A stretch of DNA of 64,000 nucleotides. Origin: Poecilobothrus nobilitatus. Taxonomy: Eukaryota; Arthropoda; Insecta; Diptera; Dolichopodidae. A model generated the notes under the pieces. It saw nothing but the letters and a program-made list of their open reading frames with translations, searched no databases and was not told the origin of the DNA. Below, piece after piece: positions 12,060 through 23,329 of the stretch. A program made the position numbers and the translations under genes. The stretch lies in contig OX352774.1 of the NCBI GenBank assembly GCA_947095535.1, positions 268,298,751-268,362,750 on the forward strand, written 5' to 3'. Each line of letters opens with the position of its first letter. The first letter of the stretch is position 1.

Positions 12060-12400
12060 GAAGAAGAATACAGTTGCCTTTGTCAACTCTTAGATACCCG
12101 TACGAACCCATTAGTATGTTCATCATAGTCTGTCACTCTACTTATAATATTATTTTTTTACTTTTTCGGTATTCGGTAATTTGGGTGTAGTTTATAATTT
12201 CTAGAACTATGGTTTGTACATACATATGTAATATATTCAAACTACCTACCTATAAGTTTAAACATTCTTCAAAAGCAGATTCTAATCTTCCACCTAACGA
12301 TTATCAATCCAAAACTTTTCCAAATATGCTATTACCATTTATTACTAAGCGGCAAAAGTATATTAATTTATACTAAACTTACTACAAAATACCAAATATA
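12060..12400 (+). repeat. Repeat family copy, 5' end fragment
   Basis: Has the AAGAATACAGTTGCCTTTGT block followed by TCTTAGATACCCGTACGAAC, then the TCCACCTAACGATT and CTAAGCGGCAAA words shared with the copies at 12660 and 43310. Confidence 0.55.
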
Positions 12401-12657
12401 TATTAATATGCATATGCATTCATACATATACATCGTAATATATTATTCATAGAAATATTTCGTTCATAGAATAATTTCTTATAACTGCAATAAAACACGT
12501 ATAAATACGCCGCTATATACATATGTACTTATATACATATGCATATCTATAAATATGTACCCTGATTATTACATCATTCATTCATCAGTGACACATTCGA
12601 TATGTAAATAAACATGATATTATATAACAACATATGTATATCAATATCATATAAATA

Positions 12658-13388
12658 ATGAGGAAGAATATAGTTGCCTTTTTCAACTCTTAGATACCCG
12701 TACGAACTGTTAGTATGTTCACAGCCTGTCACTCTGCTTACAGTATTATTTTTTTAATATTTTAGTATTTTAAAATAATTTGGGTGAATTTTATAATTTC
12801 TAGAACTATGGGTTGTATATATATTCAAACTATATGTTTATACATTCTTAAAAAGCAGATTTTTACCTTCCACATAACGATTGCCAATCCAAAACTTTTC
12901 AAAATGAAATATACCTTATACAACTTGTGGTATAGCAATTTAAATATAGAGCTTTTTTGAACTTTTGGGGAGCTGTTGCTCCGTAACGGGTGGGGCGACA
13001 AAAAAAAGTTTTTACAAATAAAATTAATATTTTTGTGACATCTATCAGCAGTTAAAATTTCATAGCTCTATTTCAAAAAAAATGTAGGGATCTACTAAAA
13101 GTTAGGTGTTCGAGAGCTACCCGAAGTTTTGGTCGGAACTCAACCAAAAAAAATAGGGAACCTACAAATTGCTACTAGAATATTTTGTGTAAATTTCAAG
13201 ATTCTAGCTTTCTTAGTTTTTGAGTTAGCGTGCTGACGGACGGACGGACGGACGGACATGGCTCAATCGACTTAGAATTTTTTTCTGATCCGATCCATAC
13301 CTTTGAAGGTATATCTAGCTGGCTTATTTCGAGGTGTTACAAACGGAGGAGTAATTTTATTATACCCGATCCTATCGTACGGGTATAA
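12658..13388 (+). mobile_element. Repeat family copy with both ends, about 0.73 kb
   Basis: The most complete copy. The 5' block contains ATACCCGTACGA and the 3' end contains TCGTACGGGTAT, an inverted pair of 12 bp. The body carries a GACGGACGGACGGACGGACA tract and TTTGAAGGTATATCTAGCTG. Architecture and the GGACGGAC tract are like those of non-autonomous TIR elements common in flies. No open frame of note, so it depends on another element or is extinct. Confidence 0.6.
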
Positions 13389-13439
13389 AAATTCTTCAAA
13401 GCAACCGTTATGTTGTTTATTTATTTACATTTTTTTTCA

Positions 13440-14444
13440 CGCATCCTCAGCGTCACCTCAACAATTATAAATTATCGAGTAAAAAACAAATTCAAAAAAA
13501 TCGTTAAAGAAATTTGTTAGAAAATTTGAAAAAAATCAAGTCCCACTTTCGTTATTTTAAGGTAACCCATAATTATTAAGGAAAGTTGCTAACAGAAATA
13601 AACGTATAATGTGGGAGCTTTAATTTTTATGTATTATTTCAAAAAAATTTGAATAGGTGTTCAAGTTACAGGTGTTTAAAAATAGGGAATTTTCAGTTTT
13701 TGACCCTTTACAGCTCCTAAGTGGAGGGCGAAACAAAAATATATTCTGAAAAGACTCACTTATTTTCAAAGATCTAACTTCTGTCAAAATTTTAGACTTC
13801 TAACTTAAACCGTTTAAAAGTTAGAAGCGTTAAAGAATTTTGCAATAATTTAGTTTCGCATAAGGATAAATTAGGACACTCGATGGCATAAGTATATATT
13901 TATTATATACATATTTGTAAAGGTCATAACTGCAGCTATAGTTTGGCATTTCCAGATTGAAAATATACCTTATGGAACTTGTGTCATAACAATTTAAATA
14001 TAGAGCTTCTCAAACTTCAGTGTCTGCAGCTCCGTAACGAGCGGGGTTACAGAAAAAAGTTGTTCCAAAAAATTAATTTTTATATAATATCTATCCGTAA
14101 TTAAAATTGCATGACTCTACTTCAAACGATGTAGAATTTTCGAAAAATTTGTGTGAAAAATGTGGAAATCAAAAAGTTAGTTGTTGGAGAATTACCCGAA
14201 GTTGTGATCGGATCTCAACTAAAAAAATAGGGAACCTACAAATTAATAGTTTTCTGTTAATTTCAATACTCTAGCTTTCTTAGTTTTTGAGTTAGCGTGC
14301 TGACGGACGGACAAAGATTAATCGACACAGAATTTGATTCTGATCTGGTCCATACCTTTGAAGGTATATTTAGCTAGCTTATTTCGAGGTGTTACAAACG
14401 GAGGAGTAATTTTATTATACCCAATACTTATCGTACGGGTATAA
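13440..14444 (+). repeat. Repeat family copy with 3' end
   Basis: About 1 kb copy abutting the previous one; same body order and the same 3' end TATCGTACGGGTATAA. The 5' block is missing or diverged. A GACGGACGGACA tract is near 14303. Confidence 0.6.
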
Positions 14445-14639
14445 ACATTTCTGTATGTGTTCTAAAAATTATAAAATTTTTAAATTAGAGCAAACTGTTT
14501 ACAATTTTCTTTTTTTCTTGATTCATTTATTTCAAATCTTATTACTAAAATATTTCAAACTTATTTCTAAAAAATATATTATTTTAAACATATTTAACAA
14601 ACGAAATCTATAATTTTATTTATGTATACTTCAGCCATG

Positions 14640-14910
14640 TGGAAATATTGGTCGCCGTACACCACAAGCAAATCGCGAATGTTATTTTACATTCGCAATA
14701 CACATCAGAGGAACATATAAAAAGTAATGTAGAAATTAGAAATCTATAATTGCACATTCACGTGAAAATTTCACACAACAAGAAAGCACAGTACAAAATG
14801 AAATACAACATGATAGAAGTAGACGAATAAGAAGATCAATATATAGTACAAATGGTATAACATTTCTACGCCTTGCGTTTCATTATGATCCAACAGCTAA
14901 TTATAAATAA
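14640..14910 (+). pseudogene. Possible Helitron-type protein scrap
   Basis: Broken frames read CGNIGRRTPQANRECYF, then RRIRRSIYSTNGITFLRLAF and FHYDPTANY. The F-x-YDP-x-x-x-Y pattern resembles the region upstream of the Helitron-like N-terminal domain in insect Helitrons. Stops interrupt it and no Rep or helicase motifs follow, so the call is tentative. Confidence 0.3.
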
Positions 14911-15720
14911 TACCACATTTTAGTTTTTATAGATTTTAGTTTTATTGCCATTTGACTAATGTAGCTATATTGTAAAGTATATCAGATGATGTTTTGAAGT
15001 TCTCAAATAATATGACTTGTTATATGTATCTATGAGTGAAATCAAAAATTAAACATGAAAAGTAACACTAGAATAATTTGAATTTCAATTGTCAAATTCA
15101 AAAAATACTTGTAGCAATGTAAAATTTCATGTTGCTCATATTTGATAAATGTTACCTTAATGTTGCTTAAATGATTATATTGTTTGTTTCATGATTAATT
15201 TTTGATTTCATGACCTGCAACATTACTACAACACTGTCACAGTGTTTAATGTTTGATTTCACCCATTGTATCAATATCTTTTGTTTTGAGATATGTTTTT
15301 CCGGCTTTGTTTTTCTTATTTCTGAAAGATTTAAGCTCTTTTTTGAATCATTAAAGGCCAAAGATGGAGGATCTGTTTTTAGAAATAGGAACAAAATTGT
15401 GTACAACTTTCGAACATTATTTCATAACACCTTATTGTCAGTTGTCACTTGATTTAGATCTATATTATTAAATATAGACATGAAGTCATAGGTATTTAAG
15501 AAATTTATTAGTCCAGAAAAAATTGAATTGAAAATGATTTTAATGAAATTAAAAATATAGGAATACGCTGATTCATGATTAAAGAAATTATGTGAATAAT
15601 TATAGATAAATCTTATTGGAGGAGTGATAAGGGTCTAACGCAAGAAGTGATGGCATCGAATCACAAAAAAATAGATTATTCCAATCTGAAGTAAATATTA
15701 AATCCAATTTTTTATCCTTA
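14911..15720. other. Intron, nothing recognised
   Basis: Overlapping short frames on both strands (15167-15452) look like chance. No motif recognised. Confidence 0.4.
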
Positions 15721-15723
15721 AAA

Positions 15724-15990
15724 TTACGATAGTGAGAAACCTGATTGGTTGTTGGTATTTAAATCGTAAATAAATACCGAATCAGTTTCATTCACTAAAT
15801 AATCAGGAATAAAAAAGCATTCTTCGCAATGATTGATCGATGTAATATTAGGAAGATTAAAATCTCCACAATAAACGAACTCATCATTAGGACCTGTAGT
15901 ACAGCAAATCAAATCTATTACATTTAAAAAATACTGTATATATTTAAATTTGAAGAAAGTGGAATGTAAGTATTAACAATATTTACACTT
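15724..15990 (-). pseudogene. Non-LTR retrotransposon endonuclease fragment
   Basis: The minus strand reads INIVNTYIPLSS, then after a frameshift VYCGDFNLPNITSINH. GDFN-x-P is the conserved APE-type endonuclease motif of Jockey/R1-group ORF2. Only about 90 residues remain. Confidence 0.55.
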
Positions 15991-16139
15991 TTATTAGAAA
16001 ATTTAAAAAAAAAGCTGAGCAACCTCAATGAAAGATCTGGTATCAAACCAAGGTGGTGTAGTTAAGGTCAGCAAACAAACTAGATTAGTGGTTTAAACTG
16101 CTAAATGTAAACCAGTAGTTTAAATTATAGTAGCGTTTG

Positions 16140-16897
16140 TCCTATAATAGGCGCCAACAAATAGTGTCTGTCTCCTAAAAGGGGAGGTGAATCATAAAGA
16201 AGGAAAATTACCGAAAACCCTTCGGAAGGCAACGGGAAATCACTGTAGAATACTCCCAAGAAAACTACATGGATACAGTAGAAAATCAACGGCCCCCAGT
16301 ATCCGGCAAAATCAGGGTGCTAAGAATCCCCGGAGGTAAAACAAAAAAACATAAAAATATTAAAATAAGAACGTGGAATGTTAGAAGCCTCAATGAAGCT
16401 GGAAAATCAAGAAATAAAAAGGCTGAACGTAGACATTCTGGAAATAAGTGAAACCTGGTGGCCTAACTCCGGCCAATTCCAAAGTGATGATGTCACCATG
16501 TATTATTCCGGCAATAACAACAACAACCATAGAGGTGGTGTGTGCATAATCGTGTCTAGTAACAATGCAAAATGTGTGAAAAACTTCGTTCCAGTTTCAG
16601 ATCGTATGATGATGCTAAAAATAAATGCCAAGCCTCTAAACATCAATATCATCCAAGTTTACGCTCCTACAGCTGATAAGCCTAATGAAGAAATTAAAAT
16701 GTTCTACACCGCAATATTAGAGCTACTTAAACTTACAAAATTAATATTATAATAGGCGACTATGCTAAAATAGGTAATCAACCATTAGATGATACTGTAG
16801 GACTCTACGGCTTGGGAAACAGAAACCATAGAGGAGACAGATTAATTCAATTCTGCCAAGAAGAAAAGTTTAAAATTGCCAATACATGGTTCTGCCT
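16140..16897 (+). mobile_element. RTE-like non-LTR element copy 1, 5' part (split by Polinton)
   Basis: A 5' leader is followed by a broken endonuclease frame: KIRTWNVRSLNEAGK, then after a shift NVDILEISETWWPNSG, HRGGVCIIVSSN and NIIQVYAPTADKP. These are the N-W-N-x-R and Q-V-Y-A-P-T motifs of APE-like endonucleases of RTE-type elements. The sequence breaks at 16897 where the Polinton inverted repeat starts, and resumes past 29367. The uninterrupted site is preserved in copy 2 at 31841-31860. Base composition is visibly less AT-rich than the surroundings. Confidence 0.75.
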
Positions 16898-17724
16898 AGT
16901 AGATAGGTAGGCACTTGGGCCAGACAGGTCAGTAGGTCAAGATCACCCAGAAGTAGGTCAAGGCCACCCGGAAGGCCAGACAGGAAGTATGTCAAGGTCA
17001 TTTTAAAAGTAAGTCAGACTGGCGGCGATCGTCAGTTGTTTATAAAGATTGTATACTTGGTTTAAGTAATAAGTATGCAGGAAAATAGTAGGAAAAAAAA
17101 AAATGCTTTTTCATACAATGTAAAGAGAAAAAGAAATGTACCTATACGTTTCTTTAAAATTAAAAAAAAGTGCAAACTGGTTTTTTACATCTTAGATAAA
17201 GAATCAACAAAATTAATGCAATTTTGAGATACATTTTTTTTCTTTTTTTCTCGTTTTTTCTTTTTTTTATGAAGTAAAGAAGAGGAAATAAAAACCATTA
17301 ATTAATAGCGAGTATCACCGTATAAGATTTTATTGTTATGTAAGAATATTGACAAAACTATGAATAAAAAGAAAACAAACAGGAAATCAAAAATATCTAA
17401 CATGTGGTTTAAGTAATTGGCGTGAATGCAAATAGTAAGAAAACTGCGTTTTTATAAAATGTAAAGAGAAAAATTTAAACAAATTAAGTGTACCTATGCG
17501 AATTTTTAAAATTAAAAGAAAAAAGTGCAAAACTGGTTTTTAAATCTGAATTTTTTTCTTTTCTTTTTTGTTCTGATGAAATATTTAAAGAAGAGGAAAG
17601 AAAAAATTATTAGTATTTTTTAGATTTTATTGATATGTAAGAATGTAGAACAAAAAGGATGTATTCTTATGTTGTGTTAAAAAAAAATAAAACAAATTTA
17701 TTTATATGTTTGAAATATTTTTTT
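16898..17724 (+). repeat. Polinton left terminal inverted repeat
   Basis: About 830 bp, inverse of 28501-29367. The outer 130 bp hold short direct repeats of the AGTAGGTCAAG-CACCC-GAAG type. Inside, two successive related segments (about 17050-17385 and 17395-17660) share TAAGTAAT, ATGTAAAGAGAAA, AAAAGTGCAAA, GGTTTTT, AAAGAAGAGGAAA and ATTTTATTG-TATGTAAGAAT, so each terminal repeat contains a tandem duplication. Confidence 0.88.
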
Positions 17725-17905
17725 CTTATTATGTATAAGCATTGATTAAGAATTATATAGTATAAGTAATTGTAAAATGTAAAAAAATTGTTAATAGAGA
17801 AAAATTCGAAGATTAGAAACGTTCGCAGTCGGTTCTTTCAAAATAAAAATTGAAAAATATAAAATTATAATAATAATTAATAAAAATTTAATTAAAAATA
17901 CAAAA

Positions 17906-20900
17906 ATGAATACAGAAAAATTCAATATTATATCAATTAAATCAGTGAATGTAAAAAAAATGGAGTTTGCAATAAATTCAGTAGCAGACAACAAAGATCC
18001 AATAGTATGGATTAAAACTGGTATTGAAGAATTATTTAACAATTTACTTGAAAATGTTGATCCTAGTGATAAAATTGGAGTTACTTTTGGATGCCAAAGT
18101 TTTCATGAACGTGGTCCAGCCTGGATCAATTTTAAAGATGCAAAAGATCTTGACATTTCGGAAATTTGGGACGTCATTTCAAAAATTTTTCAAAGTAACT
18201 GCGAAGGATTATCTACAGAAACATTCTGTATAAATGTAACAAGACTTCCAGCAGGAAGAGATAGAGGAAAAAGATACAACAATTTTGAAGAGGAATGTAA
18301 TAAAAGAAGAGGCATAATTACAATTAAAAACAATGATAATTTATGCTTACCACGTGCGTTAGTTGTTGCTATCTCTTTTATAGAAAAAGAAATTGACTAC
18401 TGTAAAATTCGAAAAGATATAGGTCAACTTCAATTGAAAGGGGCGTTACAACTAATAAGAAATTCAAATGTATGTATTCCAGCAAAAGGAGCAAGTATCA
18501 ATGAGCTCAAAACATTTCAACTTTACCTCTCAAAATATCAAATTGTAGTTTTTGATTTCAGAGGAAAAGGAAAAACGATTATTTTTCAAGGTGAAGAACC
18601 TAAGGAAAAAACATTAAATTTGATATACAATGAAGGTCACTTCAATGTAATTACATCACTAACAGCAGCATTTAGTTGTGATTACTTTTGCCAAACATGC
18701 AATGTTCCATATAACAATAGATTGTCTCACCGATGTGCACAGTCATGTTTCTTCTGTAAATCATCTCCGGCGTGTGACGTAAGTTTTCCAAACATTAAAT
18801 GTGATGTATGTAATCGAATTTTTAAAGGTCAAACTTGTTTTGATAATCATAAAGCAACATCATCTACAAATAAAAAATCTATTTGTACTCTTATAAATTC
18901 CTGTAAAAAATGCTTTAAAGTATACAGAGCTGATGTAAATCATATATGCTATGGACATTTGTGTAAAAATTGTAATACAAATGTAGCTTCAGATCACCAA
19001 TGCTTTATTACACCATGTAAAGAATTAGCTGAACTGAAGAATATATTATATATTTTCTACGATCTCGAAACAACTCAAGATGATATTATCGGGGAGAAAC
19101 TTCATGAAGGTGTTGCAATAGGAGATATAATTGAACATCAGCCTGATTTATGTATTTTTGAACAACGTTGCACCCATTGTATATTATCTATTGTTGAAAA
19201 ATGCAATTTTTGCGGACTTCGTCAACATGTGTTAAAACAGAATCCAATACAAATATTTTTAGAATATATACTCAACCAAAGAAAAATATTTGTTAAAGTT
19301 ATAGTTATTGCACATAATGGGCAAGCATTTGATAATCAGTTTTTATTAAACTATATCTTAGAGAAAACAATCATGAAACCAAAATTAATTATGAGAGGAA
19401 CAAAGATAGTTTTAATGCTTCTAGATAACGTGAAATTTATTGATTCATTAAACTATTTTCCAATGCCGTTGTCTAGTTTACCGAAAGCGTTTGATTTAGA
19501 CATAAATTTGCAAAAAGGATATTTTCCTCATATGTTTAATCGTAAAAACAATATAAATTATAATGGAAAGCTGCCCGATCGTAAATATTACTGTTGTAAT
19601 TCAATGGGTGCGTCGGAAAGAAAAATATTTCTTGAATGGTATGAAGAAAATAAAAACAAGTCCTTTAACCTTCAAAATGAACTTGTAGAATATTGTTTGA
19701 ATGACGTAAAAATTTTAACAGCAGCCTGTATTAAATTCAGAAATTTATTTTTAAAAGAATGTAAGGTTGAGCCATTTTTAGAAGCCACTACAATTGCTTC
19801 AGCATGTAATTTAGTTTTTAGAAGGAATTTTTTAAACCCGTATACAATTGGACTTATACCTAAACAAGGTTATCGCTTATCAGAAAATCAATCAATTATT
19901 GCCATAAAATGGTTAATGTGGGAAGAAAAACAAAGAAAAATAAGTATTCAGCATAGTGGTAATGGAAAAGAAAAAGTTATTTTTGGTCTGCGTGTTGACG
20001 GATATTGTACAGACACAAAACAAATATTTGAGTTTTATGGTTGTTATTACCATGGTCATCCAAAATGTTGCAAAAATAACAATGATAAAAAATATGAAAC
20101 ACGTTATGAGGCTATACTATCCAAAGTCAATAAATTACGATCTTTAGGTTATCAAGTAATTGAAAAGTGGGAGTGTGAATTTCAAAAAGAAATGAGATCA
20201 AAAAAATATATAGTATTTTTCTCAAAATTGGAGACCCAAAGTTTGATACCACTAAAACCACGTGATGCGTTTTATGGTGGTAGAACAGGAAACACAAGAA
20301 CATATTATAAATGTGCACCTGGTGAGAAAATAATGTACATAGATATATGTTTACTATATCCTTGGGTGTGTAAATACGGAAAATTTCCAGTGGGGCATCC
20401 AAAAGTTCATGTTGGACAAATTGAGTGCAACAAATTAAATTTAAATAATACTGAAGGATTAATAAAAGCATTGATACTTCCTCCAGAAAAACTCTACCAC
20501 CCGGTTTTGCCTATAAATCAAAATAATAAGCTAATGTTTTCCTGTTGTCGAACATGTAGCATGGAAATGAATAATGATGACTGCTCTCATGACGATCGCA
20601 GTAGGTCAATTTTAGGAACATGGGTTATAGATGAAGTAAGAGAAGCTGTTAAACAGGGATACAAAATTGTGCAAATATACGAAGTATGGGAGTATACTGC
20701 TAAACAATTTAATCCCCTTACATTACAAAAGGGGATTTTTACTCAAATGATGAACAAGTTCCTTAAAATTAAACAAGAAGCTTCAGCTGGCCTAGCTTTT
20801 GTAGAACACCAAAGGAAAAGTGTAAATATTTAGAAAAATTTTCCAAAGTGGAAGGAATAAATTTACAGTTTAACGAAATAGAAAAAAATCCTGGATTAAG

Positions 20901-21648
20901 ATCATTAGCTAAATTAATGTTAAACTCTTTCTGGGGTAAATTTGGGCAGAGAGAAAATCAATCAAAAACTGAAATCATAAATGAGCCTTTTGAATTATTT
21001 ACTCTTCTTACTGATCCTTCCAAGAATGTGAACCAAATAACTCCAATAAATGAAAAAACAGTTTTGGTAAATTGGGAATACAAAGAAGAAACACCTGAAT
21101 CATTATTAACAGTTAACGTTTGTATAGTTGCTTTCACTACCACACAAGCTCGTTCAAAATTGTATTCTTACCTAAACAATTTAAAAGAACGAGTTTTGTA
21201 TTACGACACTGATTCAATAATATATGTAGCACGTGAAGGAGAATATAACCCTCCAACAGGAGTTTTCATAGGAGATATGACAGATGAGCTGGAAGAATAT
21301 GGAATTGGAAGTTACATTACAGAATTTGTCAGTGGGGGTGCAAAGAACTATGCATACAAAATTTATAGTTCCAAATCCAAATGCGAAAAAACTGTTTGCA
21401 AAGTCAAAGGTATTCGTTTAAATTATAACGCTTCACAAGAAATGTATTTCGGCTCTATGAAACAATAGTTAAAAAATTAAACAATCTTCAGGAAATAAAT
21501 ATAACATTTCCTAGTATTCGTCAAACATACGATCACAGAGTCACCACTGTTCCTGAATTAAGGACATATCGAATAAATTCCAGAAAACGAGTTTTTGCAG
21601 ATGATTATACTTCAGTTCCTTATGGCTTCAAAAAGAAAAAAATTTAAT
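17906..21648 (+). pseudogene. Polinton protein-primed DNA polymerase B, two frameshifts
   Basis: Family B DNA polymerase that would replicate the element by protein priming. The first 975 codons are open (17906-20833). A Cys/His-rich region spans residues about 257-372. The 3'-5' exonuclease motifs are FYDLETT (near 384), AHNGQAFDNQF (near 468) and YCLND (near 595). A segment with VDGYCTD, EFYGCYYHGHPKCC and EKWEC (about 688-765) resembles the endonuclease-like insertion known in Polinton polymerases. Motif A is DICLLYP near 811, where the usual Ser is Leu. A one-base shift near 20786 moves the frame. Motif B NSFWGKFG (near 20921) and motif C YYDTDS (near 21200) lie in the frame ending at 21468. 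A second shift near 21452 leads to a Lys-rich end at 21648. The ATG at 17906 is the first in frame. Broken, so no full-length product. Confidence 0.9.
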
Positions 21649-21842
21649 AATTATTGTTAATATATTGTAAAAATTTTGTATTAAACTATTAAATTATAGT
21701 ATTTTTTTTAAAAAAAAGATCTTTTTAATTTTACAGTTTTTAATTTTCAGAATGTAATCCAAAATTTATATATATATATGTATATATATATATATACTGA
21801 TTTTATTCAAATTCACAGTTGCAGTTTAACTTTTCAATAATA
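21649..21842. other. Spacer between polymerase and integrase
   Basis: AT-rich spacer with a TATATA tract at about 21769-21795. It could hold the integrase promoter, but nothing specific is visible. Confidence 0.4.
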
Positions 21843-22766
21843 ATGTCAAAAGCACAAATAGTCTCTGAAATTCATCGTCCAGTTAGGCGTACTTTTCGAA
21901 GACGAAAAATATCTCAAAGAGAGTTAAATGATACATGGGAAATTGATCTTGTAGATATGTCGGCCTATCAAAAAGTAAATAATGGATACAAGTTCCTCTT
22001 AACTGTTATCGATATATTTTCAAAATATGCATATGCGGAAAAAGTTAAATCAAAGGCAGCAGATGACGTAGTAAGAAGTATGGAAAGGATTTTTAAAAGA
22101 GAAGCGAAGTCTCCAAAAAATATTCATTCTGATCAGGGAAAAGAATTTTTCAACAAAAAATTCCAAAATTTAATGGAAATCTATAAAATAAATCACTATC
22201 ATACTTATTCAGAAATGAAGGCTAGTGTTTGTGAAAGATTTAACAGAACATTAAAATCAATTATGTGGAAACAATTTAGTTTAGAAGGAAATTTTAAATG
22301 GATTGAACTTTTACCAAAACTAATTGAAAAATATAATTACACAAAACATAGTACAATTAAGTTAAAATCAAATCAAGTAACATCACAAAATGAAAATCAA
22401 ATTTTTCGTTCAATTTACAATTACCCTAAAATATTTAATAAGGAAAAATTTAATGTTGGTGATTTTGTTAGAATTGCAAGATCTAAAGGTACTTTTCAAA
22501 AAGGTTATGAACCTAACTATTCAACTGAGGTTTTTAAAATACATTTCAAAAACAAGACAGATCCGATTACATATAGTTTAAAAGATTATAAAAACAATTT
22601 AGTTCGTGGTGGCTTCTATGAACAGGAATTAACTAGTGTCAAAGACCCCAATGCTTATTTAATTGAAAAAATTTTAAAACGAAAAGGTAATAAAGTATAT
22701 GTGAAATATTTAGGCTTTGATAATAGTTATAATCAATGGATAAGTAAATATGATATTCTTCCATAA
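21843..22766 (+). CDS. Polinton integrase (rve family) with C-terminal chromodomain
   Basis: Retroviral-type DDE integrase that inserts the element into host DNA. I take the ATG at 21843, giving 307 residues. The catalytic triad reads D35 in WEIDLVDM, D97 in HSDQGKEF and E131 in SVCERFNRTLK; the D-E spacing of 33 residues is normal. After a basic linker (VGDFVRIARSKGTF) the last 50 residues, ending YVKYLGFDNSYNQW and ISKYD, form a chromodomain, common on Polinton integrases and possibly used for chromatin targeting. The N-terminal HHCC zinc finger seen in many relatives is absent; the frame begins just before the RPVRRTFRRR segment. This is the only large Polinton gene here without a visible lesion. 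Confidence 0.9.
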   Translation: MSKAQIVSEIHRPVRRTFRRRKISQRELNDTWEIDLVDMSAYQKVNNGYKFLLTVIDIFSKYAYAEKVKSKAADDVVRSMERIFKREAKSPKNIHSDQGKEFFNKKFQNLMEIYKINHYHTYSEMKASVCERFNRTLKSIMWKQFSLEGNFKWIELLPKLIEKYNYTKHSTIKLKSNQVTSQNENQIFRSIYNYPKIFNKEKFNVGDFVRIARSKGTFQKGYEPNYSTEVFKIHFKNKTDPITYSLKDYKNNLVRGGFYEQELTSVKDPNAYLIEKILKRKGNKVYVKYLGFDNSYNQWISKYDILP

Positions 22767-23160
22767 AAAAGTATAATAATTATGTAAAACATTTTTTTTA
22801 TTAAATGCAACAATGTTGTAAAAATGCTAATAGAAAAATATTTACTAATGAAAATTAATAATTTAGGAATAGGTAAAAAATAAAAAATAATAATTTTTGA
22901 TAAAAAGTATAATTAGAATTTATGTAAAAGATTTTTCTAACTTTAGAGCACTGTTAAAAGCAACAATGTTGCAAAAATGCTAATAGAAAAATATTCCCTA
23001 ATAAAAATAAATAATTTAGGAATAGGTAAACAAAAATAAAAAATAATATTCTTTCATAAAAATTATAATTAGAATTTATGTAACAGATTTTTTTTTAACA
23101 CTGAGCCCTGTTAAATGCAACAATGTTACAAAAAATGCTATTTAAAAAATTAAAGTTTCA
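22767..23160 (+). repeat. Three tandem repeats downstream of the integrase
   Basis: Three imperfect units of roughly 130-170 bp start near 22767, 22905 and 23065. Shared words are AAAAGTATAATTAGAATTTA, GCAACAATGTTG, AAAATGCTAATAGAAAAATA and AATAATTTAGGAATAGGTAA. Each unit boundary resembles the last codons and stop of the integrase (GATATTCTTCCATAAAAA against ATATTCTTTCATAAAAA), so the array probably arose from the end of the gene. Confidence 0.7.
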
Positions 23161-23329
23161 TTATTATCACTTAGAATTTATTACATTAATAAATAATTTA
23201 CTTCACAACTTTTTGTTTTTAAAAATTTTCTTAAGTCTTTTGATTTTTACACAATTATTTAGAAGAAAAAATTAGTATAAATAAAGTAGGATCTTTCTTA
23301 AGATATATCAATTCAAAGAAATAGTTCAG

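Noticed and set aside
20127..20471. Open minus-strand frame inside the polymerase
   Set aside because: Antisense shadow; the plus strand carries the polymerase motifs.
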